DNA of 33,307 nt from Hyphomicrobiales bacterium (GCA_900471515.1 UCFC01000054.1:1-33307); one strand, 5' to 3'. Numbered from the stretch's first letter, positions 1 through 8,292 are shown. Numbers and translations are program-made. Notes: a model not told the origin generated them from the sequence alone.

Positions 1-276
1 GGGGAATTCGCGCTCGCGCTAGCACAGGCGATCGACGGTGACGGCGCCATCCATGCGCTCGCCGCCGACACCGACGGCATCGACGGTTCGGAAAACAACG
101 CCGGTGCGTTTGCCGACGGCGGCACCGTCAAACGGCTGCGCGCCGCCGGCTTCGATCCACGCCGCCTTCTCGACGGCAATGACAGCTATTCCGGCTTCAA
201 GGCGATCGGAGACCTCTTCGAAACCGGCCCGACCGGTACCAACGTCAATGATTTCAGGGCGATCCTGATCCTGTGA
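1..276 (+). CDS. glycerate 2-kinase (MOFRL family), C-terminal end only
   Basis: The frame is open from the first base and ends at TGA 274-276, so only the last 91 residues are visible. It reads as the C-terminus of the MOFRL/GckA/TtuD-type glycerate 2-kinases, which phosphorylate D-glycerate to 2-phosphoglycerate in serine-cycle, glyoxylate or tartrate metabolism. The matching family features are an 'EFALALA' helix at the left edge, the 'DGIDGSENNAGAFAD' segment (family DGTDGPTDAAGA), an 'LLDGNDSY' turn, and a C-terminal 'TGPTGTNVNDFRAILI' block. The 'IDGSENNAGA' version is slightly unusual but in register. The upstream part and the operon context lie outside the window, so the exact pathway cannot be told. 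Confidence 0.85.
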   Translation, partial: GEFALALAQAIDGDGAIHALAADTDGIDGSENNAGAFADGGTVKRLRAAGFDPRRLLDGNDSYSGFKAIGDLFETGPTGTNVNDFRAILIL

Positions 277-289
277 GCGCGCCTTTGAA

Positions 290-304
290 GGGCCGGCGCG
301 GCCC
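290..304. terminator. possible bidirectional terminator hairpin
   Basis: GGGCCG-GCG-CGGCCC forms a perfect 6-bp GC stem with a 3-nt loop, between two convergent genes (kinase end at 276, DUF1989 gene end at 311). There is only a short T run after it (GGCGTTT), so intrinsic termination is plausible but not certain. Confidence 0.4.
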
Positions 305-310
305 GGCGTT

Positions 311-1168
311 TCAGCGATGCGTTTTCGGATAGGGATTTGGCTCCGGCGGCGTCCAGCTGGCGAGCGTCACGGGATCGGGCTTCCATATCTCGACCTTCAA
401 CGGATAGCAGGCGGCCGCATCGCTGGAATGGCTTGCCCCGCAATCACCGCCCGGGCAGGCCGACAGGGCGCCGAGGAGATCGATCTCCGCAAAGAATTCG
501 ATGAAATCTCCAGGCCTGACGGGGCTGGCCTTCATGAAATACTGGTGCGTGTCCCTGGTGAAGCCGGTGCACATGAAGACGTTGAGCACATCATGCACAT
601 GCATTTCGGCCTGCTCCAGCGGCAGGCCGCTCCCGGCAGCGAGCGCCCGCGTCAGGTTCGAATGGCAGCAGTGATGGTAATCCGTGCCCTTCAGCAGCCG
701 GTTCGTATAGGGATCGCACCGCGTGCCGATGACGTCATGGACGCCGGCGCCGTCATCATCCCATCCATACCAGCCGAGACTGTCATAGGTGATGGTCGCC
801 ATGGGGCGCAGATATGGCAGCGTGCTCCAGAGACGATCGCCGACACCGACATGGGTCGCGTGCAAGGCCCGTGTCTTGCCGCTGAAAAACCGCTCGGTGA
901 GATCGGCCGCATTCCACAGATTGAGATCGCCGACCTGCGGTCCGTCGATGCTGACGATACGGAAGAAATGCCCCCGCGGAACGTGGAAGCTGGCCGCCTC
1001 GCGCGGCGGCACGATTACCTCGCCGACCTTCGTCAGCGTTTGGCGGGCGGCCTCCAGCAGTCCGAGATCGGCGGAAGGCAGCGTTTCGACGGGATAGACG
1101 ACCACGGGCGGTGCCGACCGCCGTTCGGCTGCGTCTGAAGGAATGGGCACGACCGGCTGCTTCGACAT
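311..1168 (-). CDS. DUF1989 / urea carboxylase-associated family protein
   Basis: This is a 285-residue protein of the DUF1989 family (urea amidolyase-associated proteins UAAP1/UAAP2). Two family members form carboxyguanidine deiminase (CgdAB) of guanidine degradation, so a role in nitrogen-compound hydrolysis is possible. Recognisable family blocks are the N-terminal beta region 'GEVIVPPREAASFHVPRGHFFRIVSIDGPQVGDL' (split here as GEVIVPPREAAS and HVPRGHFFRIVSIDG), the 'YHHCCHSNL' Cys/His segment, and 'HVHDVLNVFMCTGF', where conserved His and Cys residues look like metal or catalytic ligands. A further Cys-rich stretch (CPGGDCGASHSS) lies near the end. Unlike CgdA/CgdB, which are encoded as a pair next to urea carboxylase, this gene stands alone and diverges from a LysR gene. 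Substrate unknown. The ATG at 1168 is preceded by GGAA. Confidence 0.75.
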   Translation of the reverse strand: MSKQPVVPIPSDAAERRSAPPVVVYPVETLPSADLGLLEAARQTLTKVGEVIVPPREAASFHVPRGHFFRIVSIDGPQVGDLNLWNAADLTERFFSGKTRALHATHVGVGDRLWSTLPYLRPMATITYDSLGWYGWDDDGAGVHDVIGTRCDPYTNRLLKGTDYHHCCHSNLTRALAAGSGLPLEQAEMHVHDVLNVFMCTGFTRDTHQYFMKASPVRPGDFIEFFAEIDLLGALSACPGGDCGASHSSDAAACYPLKVEIWKPDPVTLASWTPPEPNPYPKTHR

Positions 1169-1275
1169 TCTGATATTCCGCTCCGCTGGCGATCTTCGGG
1201 TGCTCGCCCCGTGACACGCGCTAAATCGGCAGGCACTCTTAGCGAGGCTGCGCCTCTGGGCAACCGAGATGATTC

Positions 1276-1290
1276 TTGCTCTATGGGCAA
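1276..1290. promoter_or_regulatory. candidate LysR box (T-N11-A type) between the DUF1989 gene and the LysR gene
   Basis: TTGC-N7-GCAA (extended CTTGC...GCAAG, 1275-1291) is an inverted repeat containing the T-N11-A pattern typical of LysR binding sites. It lies 21 bp upstream of the LysR ATG at 1312 and within the divergent intergenic region, where autoregulation sites usually sit. A second small inverted repeat, GAGGC-TGC-GCCTC, lies at 1244-1256. Binding is inferred from position only. Confidence 0.4.
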
Positions 1291-1311
1291 GTCTGGCTTA
1301 GTCATCCCGGC

Positions 1312-2181
1312 ATGAGAAACTTTCCCCTCGCATCCTTGCGGGCATTCGAAGCCGCCGCGCGCCACGAAAGCTTCGTCAGAGCGGCTGCCGAACTGAACCT
1401 GAAGCCTGCCGGCATCAGCCAGCATGTGAGGGCAATGGAGAACTGGCTCCGCATCCCCCTGTTTCGGCGGCATAGCCGGGGCGTGACGCTGACGGCCGCA
1501 GGCCGGGAATTCGGCGCGGCCGTCACGCACGCGCTGGGGCATATCGAGGTCGCCGCCGGGCAGTTGCGGCTTGAGGCAAACAGCCGCCCCGTCAGCGTTG
1601 CATGCATTCCCTCCATGGCCGTGCGATGGCTCATCCCGCAGCTGCCGAGGCTGAGAACCGCTTATCCGGATATCAGGATCAACATCGTCTACGCGCTCGA
1701 TGCCAAGACGCCGGAAGCGGCAGGTGCCGATCTCCTGATCTGCCACGGCGTGCGGCCGGGCTCCGGCGCCATCAAGCTCCTGGACGCCGAGACCAGACCA
1801 ACCTGTTCGGCGGAATTCCTCGCCCGGCACGGTCCCTTTCACAAGCCTGCCGACCTGCTTGCCTGCGAAATCCTGCACGACGAGACGACCGATGCGTGGG
1901 CGCGCTGGTTCGACGGCGCCGGCATCCGTTCCGCGCCGAAGGCCGGGCCGGTTTTTGCCGACTTCAATCTGATGATCGGCTCATTGATCGGCGGCCAGGG
2001 TGTCGGCCTTTGCCCGACCGCACTGATTGCGGAGGAGATCGCGGCAGGTTCGCTCGTTTCCCTCTTCGAGCGGGCCTGCGACATGGACAAGGCCTACTGG
2101 CTCATCGAGGCAAAGGGGCTCTCACGCGAGGCAAGGACGCTTCGCGACTGGCTGCTTGGCGCAAGGCAGGAAGAGCGCTGA
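1312..2181 (+). CDS. LysR-family transcriptional regulator
   Basis: This is a 289-residue LysR regulator. The N-terminal winged helix-turn-helix is clear (LASLRAFEAAARHESFVRAAAELN, recognition helix near KPAGISQHVRAMENWL, then 'PLFRRHSRGVTLTAAG'). The remainder is a periplasmic-binding-protein-like effector domain. The pattern 'LRAFEAAARHESF' and the early 'PLFRR' resemble the GcvA subgroup. A TTG codon at 1276 would extend the frame by 12 residues, but the ATG at 1312 begins exactly where LysR proteins begin (MRNFPLASLRAFEA) and the extension overlaps a likely LysR box, so 1312 is preferred. It diverges from the DUF1989 gene, its most likely target. It ends 8 bp from the convergent diguanylate cyclase gene. 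Confidence 0.9.
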   Translation: MRNFPLASLRAFEAAARHESFVRAAAELNLKPAGISQHVRAMENWLRIPLFRRHSRGVTLTAAGREFGAAVTHALGHIEVAAGQLRLEANSRPVSVACIPSMAVRWLIPQLPRLRTAYPDIRINIVYALDAKTPEAAGADLLICHGVRPGSGAIKLLDAETRPTCSAEFLARHGPFHKPADLLACEILHDETTDAWARWFDGAGIRSAPKAGPVFADFNLMIGSLIGGQGVGLCPTALIAEEIAAGSLVSLFERACDMDKAYWLIEAKGLSREARTLRDWLLGARQEER

Positions 2182-2189
2182 CGGGCAGA

Positions 2190-3764
2190 TCAGGCCTTGG
2201 CCCGCTTCGGCACAGGCAGATCCCGGGATGCCATGCGCCAGGTGTTGCGACCATCGGCCTTGGCGCGATAGAGCGCCCGGTCCGCCTCCTGCATGAGCGC
2301 TTCGCCGTCCGCTCCCTCAGACGTTGCAATGCCGATGCTGACGCCAAGGCGGATGGCAAGCCCGTTGATGACAAAAGGCTGTTCGAAGGCGCCGATGCAG
2401 CGCTCGGCAAGATCAGTCGCCTCGGCTCCCTCTCCCGCCATGAGGATTGCGAATTCATCGCCCCCAAGGCGAGCGACGAGATGGCCGCGTGCATGCATCA
2501 GCAGCCGGGCAGCGACATTTTTCAGCACTTCATCACCGGCGGCATGGCCGAACGTGTCGTTGACGGGCTTGAACCCGTCCAGGTCCAGGCAGCAGATGAT
2601 GACCTTTTCCCGCTCCTTCGATGCGAGTGACTTTTCGAGCGCCTTGTAGAATTGCATCCTGTTCGGCAGGCCGGTGAGAATGTCGTGATGTGCCAAACGA
2701 TTGGCTTCAGCCTCGGCAAGAACTCTGTCGCTGACATCGGCTACCGTCAGCAGCAGCCGATGCTCGGCGCCCTCGTGAAGCTCACGCACATAGATCAGCA
2801 CGTGGCGCTCCGATCCGTCCCGCGTGGTCTGCCGCCAGATCGTGCGCGCATCACGGTCGTCGTCGAGGCGAAGCAGTGCCCTCTCGAATGCCCGAAATTC
2901 GCCATCGGCATGCATGTCGCATGCTCGCTTCGACAGCAGTGCTGCAGCTTCGAAACCGTAGAAATCGACAGCCGCCCGGTTGGCCTGAAGAATGGCGAGG
3001 CTGTCGCCATCGCACAGAAGCATGGGCATGGGATTGGCGTCGAAGAGCTGGCGAAGCCAGTCTTCCCGCTGCTTGAGGCCGGTAATGTCGATGCGCATGC
3101 CGATCGCGCCGCCGTCGGGCGTGCGCCTGTCGTCGTGGCGCAACCACCGGCCGTCCCGCAATTGCTGCTCCTCTTGCGAAACCGGCTGGCGGAATTTCTG
3201 CATGCGGGCGGCGAGCCACGCTTCCTTGTCGTCGACGAGCTCGCGCATCCCGTCTCCGGCGAGACTGGTCCTCAAAATGTCCTCGAAGGCGACACCGGGC
3301 CTGAGATGCTCGGCTATGTCGGCATAAAGCTCGGCATATTTCTGGTTCCAGAGCACATAGCGGTCGTTGGCGTCGAACACGCAGACCGCTTCCGGCAGCA
3401 TCTCGATGACATAACGCAGGCGCAGATTGGCCTCTCGCGCCGCGTAACCTGCCGGACGCTCGTCATCGACGGGCTCGAGGAAAGCAGCTGTGACCGTCTG
3501 CGCGCCGGCCGGCCAGTTCATCACCCGCAGACGGCATGGCCGGCGATGGCCGGAACGATCGTGGACGACGGTGGTGGAGAAGCCTGGGAGCAACGGCCAT
3601 TCCGGAATGAGTTCGGCAATATCGGCGCCGTCAAACCGGTCTTCGAGGCGGAGGAAACGCCTGGCTTCGGGATTGGCAAGAATAACGTGGTCGGCGGCGT
3701 CGAGAACGAGCACCGCCATCGGGCACGCCTCCAGGAATGCAAGGATCTCGGCACCAAGCATCAT
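2190..3764 (-). CDS. PAS-PAS-PAS-GGDEF diguanylate cyclase
   Basis: A cytoplasmic signalling protein of about 524 residues that should make cyclic di-GMP. It has three PAS-like modules: about 5-110 ('ACPMAVLVLDAADHVILANP'), about 115-230 (PAS_7-like, 'MLPEAVCVFDANDRYVLWNQ') and about 235-350 ('DANPMPMLLCDGDSLAILQANRA'). A GGDEF domain follows from about 355 ('HHDILTGLPNR', 'CCLDLDGFKPVND'). The catalytic motif is intact (RLGGDEF, about residues 432-438). The allosteric inhibitory site RxxD expected just before it reads ARGH, so product feedback inhibition is probably absent. No membrane segments and no EAL domain are visible. The start is uncertain: TTG at 3779, ATG at 3764 or ATG at 3761; none has a strong ribosome binding site. 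No partner gene sits beside it. Confidence 0.88.
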   Translation of the reverse strand: MMLGAEILAFLEACPMAVLVLDAADHVILANPEARRFLRLEDRFDGADIAELIPEWPLLPGFSTTVVHDRSGHRRPCRLRVMNWPAGAQTVTAAFLEPVDDERPAGYAAREANLRLRYVIEMLPEAVCVFDANDRYVLWNQKYAELYADIAEHLRPGVAFEDILRTSLAGDGMRELVDDKEAWLAARMQKFRQPVSQEEQQLRDGRWLRHDDRRTPDGGAIGMRIDITGLKQREDWLRQLFDANPMPMLLCDGDSLAILQANRAAVDFYGFEAAALLSKRACDMHADGEFRAFERALLRLDDDRDARTIWRQTTRDGSERHVLIYVRELHEGAEHRLLLTVADVSDRVLAEAEANRLAHHDILTGLPNRMQFYKALEKSLASKEREKVIICCLDLDGFKPVNDTFGHAAGDEVLKNVAARLLMHARGHLVARLGGDEFAILMAGEGAEATDLAERCIGAFEQPFVINGLAIRLGVSIGIATSEGADGEALMQEADRALYRAKADGRNTWRMASRDLPVPKRAKA

Positions 3765-4189
3765 CAGCCCAACCGTCAAGTCGCTTCAGCAGATCTTTCG
3801 GATGTGACTTTAACAGCGGAACGTAAAGGAATGTAACCCAGTCTCGCAGTGTGAGAATTTCATACACGTCCAGAAGCAAAACAGGGTTTCTCGAAAGTTA
3901 AGAGACGATCCGGCGACAATATCCTGCAACGAAATGGCTTCGGCATCGTATCGGTTTCACTGCTCCGGCCACGATCACATCACACGTCAGGGCGCGTGTT
4001 CTCACCCATATGGGAAGTCACCATGCCCTCAACCGGCAAGACGCGAGCCGGTCGCGCCGGCACAATTGGTAGGATTTTTCATGAACCGGCAAACGAAAGA
4101 AATAAATAGTCTATAGATTTTATAGAGAATTCGACACCCTTCCTGTCATCGCTTCCTGACAATGCAACCTCAAACGGGAAACATCGACG
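3765..4189. other. 425-bp intergenic region between diguanylate cyclase and the sulfonate-type operon
   Basis: Two divergent genes leave a long gap. It holds the TCTATA/TATAGA inverted repeat (4110-4126) and an A/T-rich stretch (4100-4135) that suits a promoter for the ABC operon. A very short frame at 4081-4116 (MNRQTKEINSL) has an AGGA six bases before its ATG and stops inside the repeat; this may be chance. A 60-codon frame at 3934-4116 has no family resemblance and is not supported. I see no RNA gene. Confidence 0.5.
4110..4126. promoter_or_regulatory. palindromic operator candidate upstream of the organosulfur operon
   Basis: TCTATA-GATTT-TATAGA is a perfect 6-bp inverted repeat with 5-bp spacing, in an A/T-rich island 64 bp before the start of the binding-protein gene. 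Its layout would suit a dimeric activator of the CysB/Cbl (LysR) kind that controls sulfonate genes in other bacteria. The identity of the regulator is inference; none is encoded next to the operon. Confidence 0.4.
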
Positions 4190-5215
4190 ATGACATTGGC
4201 AAAGACATTGGGAACGGCTGTGCTCGGCCTCATCTCCCTCGGCATGTTCAACACCGTGGCAGCGGCCGGGACGAGCGCACCGCTGCTCGACAAGGTGCCA
4301 TCGGGGACGGTACTGACGATCGGCGATCCGGTAACGCAGAAGGCTCTTGAGGTCTCGGGCCTCATCAAGGAACTCACCTTCGAGGTCAAATGGGCCAACC
4401 TCAGCGGCGGCCCGCAGACCTCCGAAGCGTTTCGCGCGCATGCACTCGATGTCGGCTCCGTGGCCGAAATCCCGTCGATCTTCGCCACCTGGAACAATCT
4501 TCCCGTCCGCAACATCGCCTATCGCGAACGCAAGGACCCGATTGCCAATCCGATTTACCGCTTCGGCATCGCACCCGGCGTCGAGGTCAAGTCGCTCGCG
4601 GATTTCCGCGGCAAGCGCATCGCCTTCAGCCCCGGCCAGGCCCAGGGCACGCTCGTGCTTCGCGCGCTTCACGCCGCGGGGCTAACAAAGAAGGACGCCA
4701 CGCTGGTCGAACTGCCGAGTACCGGCGATGTCTATCCAAAGGCGCTCGCCAGCAAGCAGGTCGATATTGCGCCGCTCGGCGGCGTCAATATCCGCCGCTA
4801 TATCAGCCAGTACGGGTCCGACGGCGCAAGCCTCGTCGAGCACGGCCTGCGTGACGATCCCTCCCATCTCTATGCGCCGCAATGGGTGCTCGACGATCCG
4901 GCCAAAGCAGCAGCCCTAGCCGAATATGTCCGCCTCTGGGCACGCGCAACGGAATGGATCGACCAGAATCCCGAGATCTGGATCAAGGAATATTACATCG
5001 GCCAGCAGGGCCTGAACCGCGAGGATGCCGAATTTCTCACCAAGCTCGCAGGCACACAGGTCATCCCCGACAGCTGGGCGGATGTGAAGAAACGCCATCA
5101 GGAAACGATCAACCTGTTGGCCGACGAGCTTGGCTACAAGCCCTTCGACGTCGAACAGATCTTCGACAATCGCTTTGAAAAAATCGCCGCCGGCGCCCTG
5201 ACAAGAAGCCAGTGA
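4190..5215 (+). CDS. aliphatic sulfonate-type ABC transporter substrate-binding protein
   Basis: A 341-residue periplasmic binding protein of the SsuA/TauA/NMT1 group. It starts with a Sec signal peptide (hydrophobic run at about 6-22, likely cleavage after VAAA near residue 26). The mature part has the family order: a first beta strand 'TVLTIGDPVTQKALE', 'RAHALDVGSVAEIPSIFA' (family 'ALxxGxxDxG'), and 'VKSLADFRGKRIAFSPGQAQGTLVLRALHAAGL', of which 'LADFRGKRIAFSPG' is the hallmark of this family. It is first in a five-gene operon with a permease, an ATPase and two flavin monooxygenases, which points to an organosulfur ligand. The actual ligand is unknown. The ATG at 4190 follows GGGAAA at a fair distance. 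Confidence 0.88.
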   Translation: MTLAKTLGTAVLGLISLGMFNTVAAAGTSAPLLDKVPSGTVLTIGDPVTQKALEVSGLIKELTFEVKWANLSGGPQTSEAFRAHALDVGSVAEIPSIFATWNNLPVRNIAYRERKDPIANPIYRFGIAPGVEVKSLADFRGKRIAFSPGQAQGTLVLRALHAAGLTKKDATLVELPSTGDVYPKALASKQVDIAPLGGVNIRRYISQYGSDGASLVEHGLRDDPSHLYAPQWVLDDPAKAAALAEYVRLWARATEWIDQNPEIWIKEYYIGQQGLNREDAEFLTKLAGTQVIPDSWADVKKRHQETINLLADELGYKPFDVEQIFDNRFEKIAAGALTRSQ

Positions 5216-5252
5216 GCGCACGGGTCCCATCGCGAAGAGAGGAGATCGCAAC

Positions 5253-6131
5253 ATGGCAACCACCTGGGATGCAGATAACGTCAAGACATCGTCGATATCG
5301 CGGCGATCGGGCGCCGGCGTGACAACCGCCGCAAGGCCAAGAGCTTCCCGCGCCCGTCGCAGGCTCGGCCCCGGACGCGAGATACCCTTCGGGCTGCAGA
5401 TCGGCCCGGCCCTGCTGGTACTGGCCTGGGTTGCCGGATCGGCATTCGGATGGATCGACCCGCGCATTCTTTCGGCGCCCTGGACGGTCGTCGAGGCCTT
5501 CGGACGGCTGATCGCCGAGGGCCGGCTGCAGGACAATTTCGTCACGTCCGCGACACGCGCGCTGCTTGGGCTCAGCATCGGTCTCGTCATCGGCACGGCT
5601 CTGGCGGTCGTCGCCGGCCTGTCGCGCATCGGTGAGGCCCTGATCGACGGGCCGATCCAGATCAAACGCGCCATCCCGACGCTGGCGCTGATCCCGCTTT
5701 TCATCCTGTGGTTCGGGATCGGTGAAGGCATGAAGGTCACGACGATCGTGCTTGCCGTCATCATCCCCATCTACATCCACACGCATAACGCCTTGCGCAG
5801 CATCGACAGCCGTTATGTCGAGCTCGCCGAGACGCTGCGCATGAGCCAGAAGGACTTCATCTTCCAGGTCGTGCTGCCCGGCGCCCTGCCCGGCTTCCTC
5901 CTCGGCCTGCGCTTTGCCGTCACGCTCTGCTGGGTGTCGCTGGTCGTGGTCGAACAGATCAACTCCACCAGCGGCCTCGGTTACATGATCGATCTGGCCC
6001 GCACCTACGGCCAGACCGACGTCATCCTCGTCGGCCTCGTGGTCTACGTTCTGCTCGGCCTCGTCTCGGACGGCCTCGTCCGCCTCATCGAACGGAGGGT
6101 CCTGTCATGGCGCCGCACTCTGGCCAACTGA
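5253..6131 (+). CDS. sulfonate-type ABC transporter permease
   Basis: A 292-residue inner-membrane permease of the SsuC/TauC family. About six hydrophobic segments are visible (for example around 47-65, 105-125, 145-170, 225-245 and 260-280). The cytoplasmic EAA loop that docks the ATPase is 'VELAETLRMSQKDFIFQVVLP'. The N-terminus (about 45 residues) is rich in Arg, Ser and Ala and probably cytoplasmic. AGAGGAG precedes the ATG at 5253. The gene follows the binding protein by 37 bp and overlaps the ATPase gene by 25 bp, so the two are translationally linked. Confidence 0.9.
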   Translation: MATTWDADNVKTSSISRRSGAGVTTAARPRASRARRRLGPGREIPFGLQIGPALLVLAWVAGSAFGWIDPRILSAPWTVVEAFGRLIAEGRLQDNFVTSATRALLGLSIGLVIGTALAVVAGLSRIGEALIDGPIQIKRAIPTLALIPLFILWFGIGEGMKVTTIVLAVIIPIYIHTHNALRSIDSRYVELAETLRMSQKDFIFQVVLPGALPGFLLGLRFAVTLCWVSLVVVEQINSTSGLGYMIDLARTYGQTDVILVGLVVYVLLGLVSDGLVRLIERRVLSWRRTLAN

Positions 6132-6847
6132 AGCCTGCCGTCCACGTCGAAAATCTCGTGCGGCGTTTTGCAACGAAGACGATCCTGGACGGCGTGGAAC
6201 TCGATATCGGTGAGGGCGAGTTCGTGGCCCTGCTCGGAAAAAGCGGATCGGGCAAAAGCACGTTCCTGAAAGCCCTTGCCGGCCTCGACCACGATGTCCA
6301 GGGAACCGGTACGCTCGAGACGCCGGAGAGGCTTTCGGTCGTCTTTCAGGACGCCCGCCTCCTGCCCTGGCGCACGGTCATTCAAAACGTCACGCTCGGC
6401 CTGCCCGGTAAAACCGAACAGGAAGCCGGACGCAAAGCACTCGCCGAAGTCGGTCTCGAGGGACGGGAAGCCGCGTGGCCGAACCAGCTTTCCGGCGGCG
6501 AACAGCAGCGGGTGGCGCTTGCCCGATCGCTGGTGCGGGAGCCGGCGCTGCTGCTGGCCGACGAACCCTTCGGTGCGCTCGACGCGCTGACCCGGCTGAA
6601 GATGCATGGCCTCCTGCGGGAACTTTGCGCGAAACACCGTCCCGCCGTTCTGCTCGTCACCCATGACGTCGATGAGGCCATCTCGCTTGCCGACCGGATC
6701 CTGGTGCTCGACGAGGGACGGTTCGTGGAGGATCTGCGCGTCGACCTGCCGGTACCGCGCGATCACGGCGATCCGCGCTTCGCGCAGATCCGGACCCGTC
6801 TTCTGAGCCGGCTCGGGGTCGATGCCCCCGGCCGCCATGCCGCCTGA
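6107..6847 (+). CDS. sulfonate-type ABC transporter ATP-binding protein
   Basis: A 246-residue ABC ATPase of the SsuB/TauB/NrtD family. It has a Walker A GKSGSGKST (residues 44-52), Q-loop 'VFQDARLLPW' (the LLPW form is typical of nitrate/sulfonate/taurine transporters), signature LSGGEQQR, Walker B 'LLLADEPFGALDALTR', and the switch His in 'VTHDVDEA'. All catalytic motifs are intact. The start codon lies within the end of the permease gene. It would energise the permease encoded just upstream. Confidence 0.92.
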   Translation: MAPHSGQLKPAVHVENLVRRFATKTILDGVELDIGEGEFVALLGKSGSGKSTFLKALAGLDHDVQGTGTLETPERLSVVFQDARLLPWRTVIQNVTLGLPGKTEQEAGRKALAEVGLEGREAAWPNQLSGGEQQRVALARSLVREPALLLADEPFGALDALTRLKMHGLLRELCAKHRPAVLLVTHDVDEAISLADRILVLDEGRFVEDLRVDLPVPRDHGDPRFAQIRTRLLSRLGVDAPGRHAA

Positions 6848-6867
6848 AACCAACGGAGATCGTCATC

Positions 6868-8244
6868 ATGACTAGTCGAAAAAGACAGATACGGCTTGGC
6901 GCGTTCATCATGGCTACGGGCCATCATGTCGCCGCCTGGCGCCACCCGGATGCCCAGGCCGATGCCGGCCTCAACATCGATCACTATCGCGAACTTGCGC
7001 AGACCGCCGAACGCGGCAAGTTCGATCTCGTCTTCGTTGCCGACAGTCCGGCCGGCTGGGAACGGGCGAAAGATCCGGAAGCGCTGCGCCGCACGGCGCA
7101 AGGCGCCCATTTCGAGCCGGTCACGCTATGGGCGGCGCTCTCGCAGGTAACAAGCCGTATCGGCTTTGTCGCGACCGCGTCGACCACCTATGAAGATCCC
7201 TATCTGCTTGCCCGCAAATTCGCCTCGCTCGACTATATTTCCAAGGGGCGCGCGGCCTGGAACGTCGTGACCACGGGTGCCGACGTCTCCCGGAATTTCT
7301 CGATCCCCGGTCACCCGGCCCATGCCGACCGTTATGCCCGCGCCGAGGAATTTGTCGATCTGGTGAAGGACCTTTGGGATTCCTACGAGGACGACGCCTT
7401 CATCCGTGACAAGGAAAGCGGCGTCTACCTCGACCCCGACAAGGTGCATCAGGTCAACCACAAGGGACAGTTCTTCACCGTCAGCGGCCCCTTGAATGTC
7501 GGGCGCCCGATCCAGGGCTATCCCGTCATCGTCCAGGCCGGCGCCTCGGAGCCGGGGCGCGAACTGGCAGCGCGCACCGCCGAGATGATCTTTACCGCCA
7601 ACCAGACACTGGAAGACGCTCAGGAATTTTACTCCGACGTCAAGGGACGTCTTGCCCGCTACGGCCGCAGCCCGGACGACCTGCTGATCAGCCCCGGCAT
7701 CTTCCCGGTTCTTGGCGGCACGGAGGCGGAAGCCAAGGCGAATTACGACTATATCCAGTCGCTCGTTCACCCCTCCGTCGCCTGGAATATCCTGCAGCGC
7801 CACTACAAGGGCGTCGATCTTTCCGGCTATTCGCTCGACGACCCGGCGCCGCCGCTGCCGGACAATACCGAGCTCAACAAGAGCCGCCTCAAGCTTGTTA
7901 CCGATCTGGTCTCGCGCAACAACATGACGTTGCGCGAATTCTACCTGGCGGTCGCCACCGCCCGTGGCCATCGCACGGTGGTCGGCACGCCGGAACAGGT
8001 GGCGGATGCAATGCAGGAATGGTTCGACAATGGTGCGGCCGACGCCTTCAATATCATGCCGCCGATCCTGCCGACAGGGCTGACGGATTTTGTCGATCAG
8101 GTCGTGCCGATCTTGCGCAAGCGGGGCCTTTTCCGCGAGGAATACGAGGGCACGACACTGCGCGAAAATCTCGGCCTCCGTCGCCCGCCGAATGGCCTGG
8201 CGCTCAAGGCCCGACGGGACGAGGCGACCCGGGCGGTCGGGTAA
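6868..8244 (+). CDS. NtaA/SnaA/DszA-family FMN-dependent monooxygenase
   Basis: A 458-residue flavin-dependent monooxygenase of the bacterial luciferase-like superfamily, NtaA/SnaA/SoxA(DszA) branch. Enzymes of this branch (nitrilotriacetate, EDTA, dibenzothiophene sulfone and dimethylsulfide monooxygenases) use FMNH2 delivered by a separate reductase. Family marks are 'RKRQIRLGAFIMATGHHVAAWRHPDA' (here RKRQIRLGAFIMATGHH and WRHPDA), 'AERGKFDLVFVADS', 'TYEDPYLLARKFASLDYIS.GRAAWNVVTT', 'GHPAHADRYARAEEFV' and 'PVIVQAGASEPGRELAA'. Length is normal for the family. The ATG at 6868 has GGAG nine bases upstream. It sits 20 bp after a sulfonate-type ABC ATPase, which suggests oxidative release of sulfite from an organosulfur compound. 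Its substrate is unknown. Confidence 0.87.
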   Translation: MTSRKRQIRLGAFIMATGHHVAAWRHPDAQADAGLNIDHYRELAQTAERGKFDLVFVADSPAGWERAKDPEALRRTAQGAHFEPVTLWAALSQVTSRIGFVATASTTYEDPYLLARKFASLDYISKGRAAWNVVTTGADVSRNFSIPGHPAHADRYARAEEFVDLVKDLWDSYEDDAFIRDKESGVYLDPDKVHQVNHKGQFFTVSGPLNVGRPIQGYPVIVQAGASEPGRELAARTAEMIFTANQTLEDAQEFYSDVKGRLARYGRSPDDLLISPGIFPVLGGTEAEAKANYDYIQSLVHPSVAWNILQRHYKGVDLSGYSLDDPAPPLPDNTELNKSRLKLVTDLVSRNNMTLREFYLAVATARGHRTVVGTPEQVADAMQEWFDNGAADAFNIMPPILPTGLTDFVDQVVPILRKRGLFREEYEGTTLRENLGLRRPPNGLALKARRDEATRAVG

Positions 8245-8266
8245 TCCGCCGAGAGAGATATGGAGG

Positions 8267-8292
8267 GGCCGGGTTCGCTGGAAGACCCGGCC
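8267..8292. repeat. intra-operon hairpin between the two monooxygenase genes
   Basis: GGCCGGGT (8267-8274) and ACCCGGCC (8285-8292) form an 8-bp GC-rich stem with a 10-nt loop, in the 94-bp gap between the NtaA-like and SsuD-like genes. There is no T run, so it may stabilise or partly attenuate the transcript rather than end it. Confidence 0.4.

Noticed and set aside
3934..4116. 60-codon frame upstream of the sulfonate-type binding protein
   Set aside because: No family resemblance, no ribosome binding site, and Pro/Arg/His composition like non-coding GC-rich DNA.
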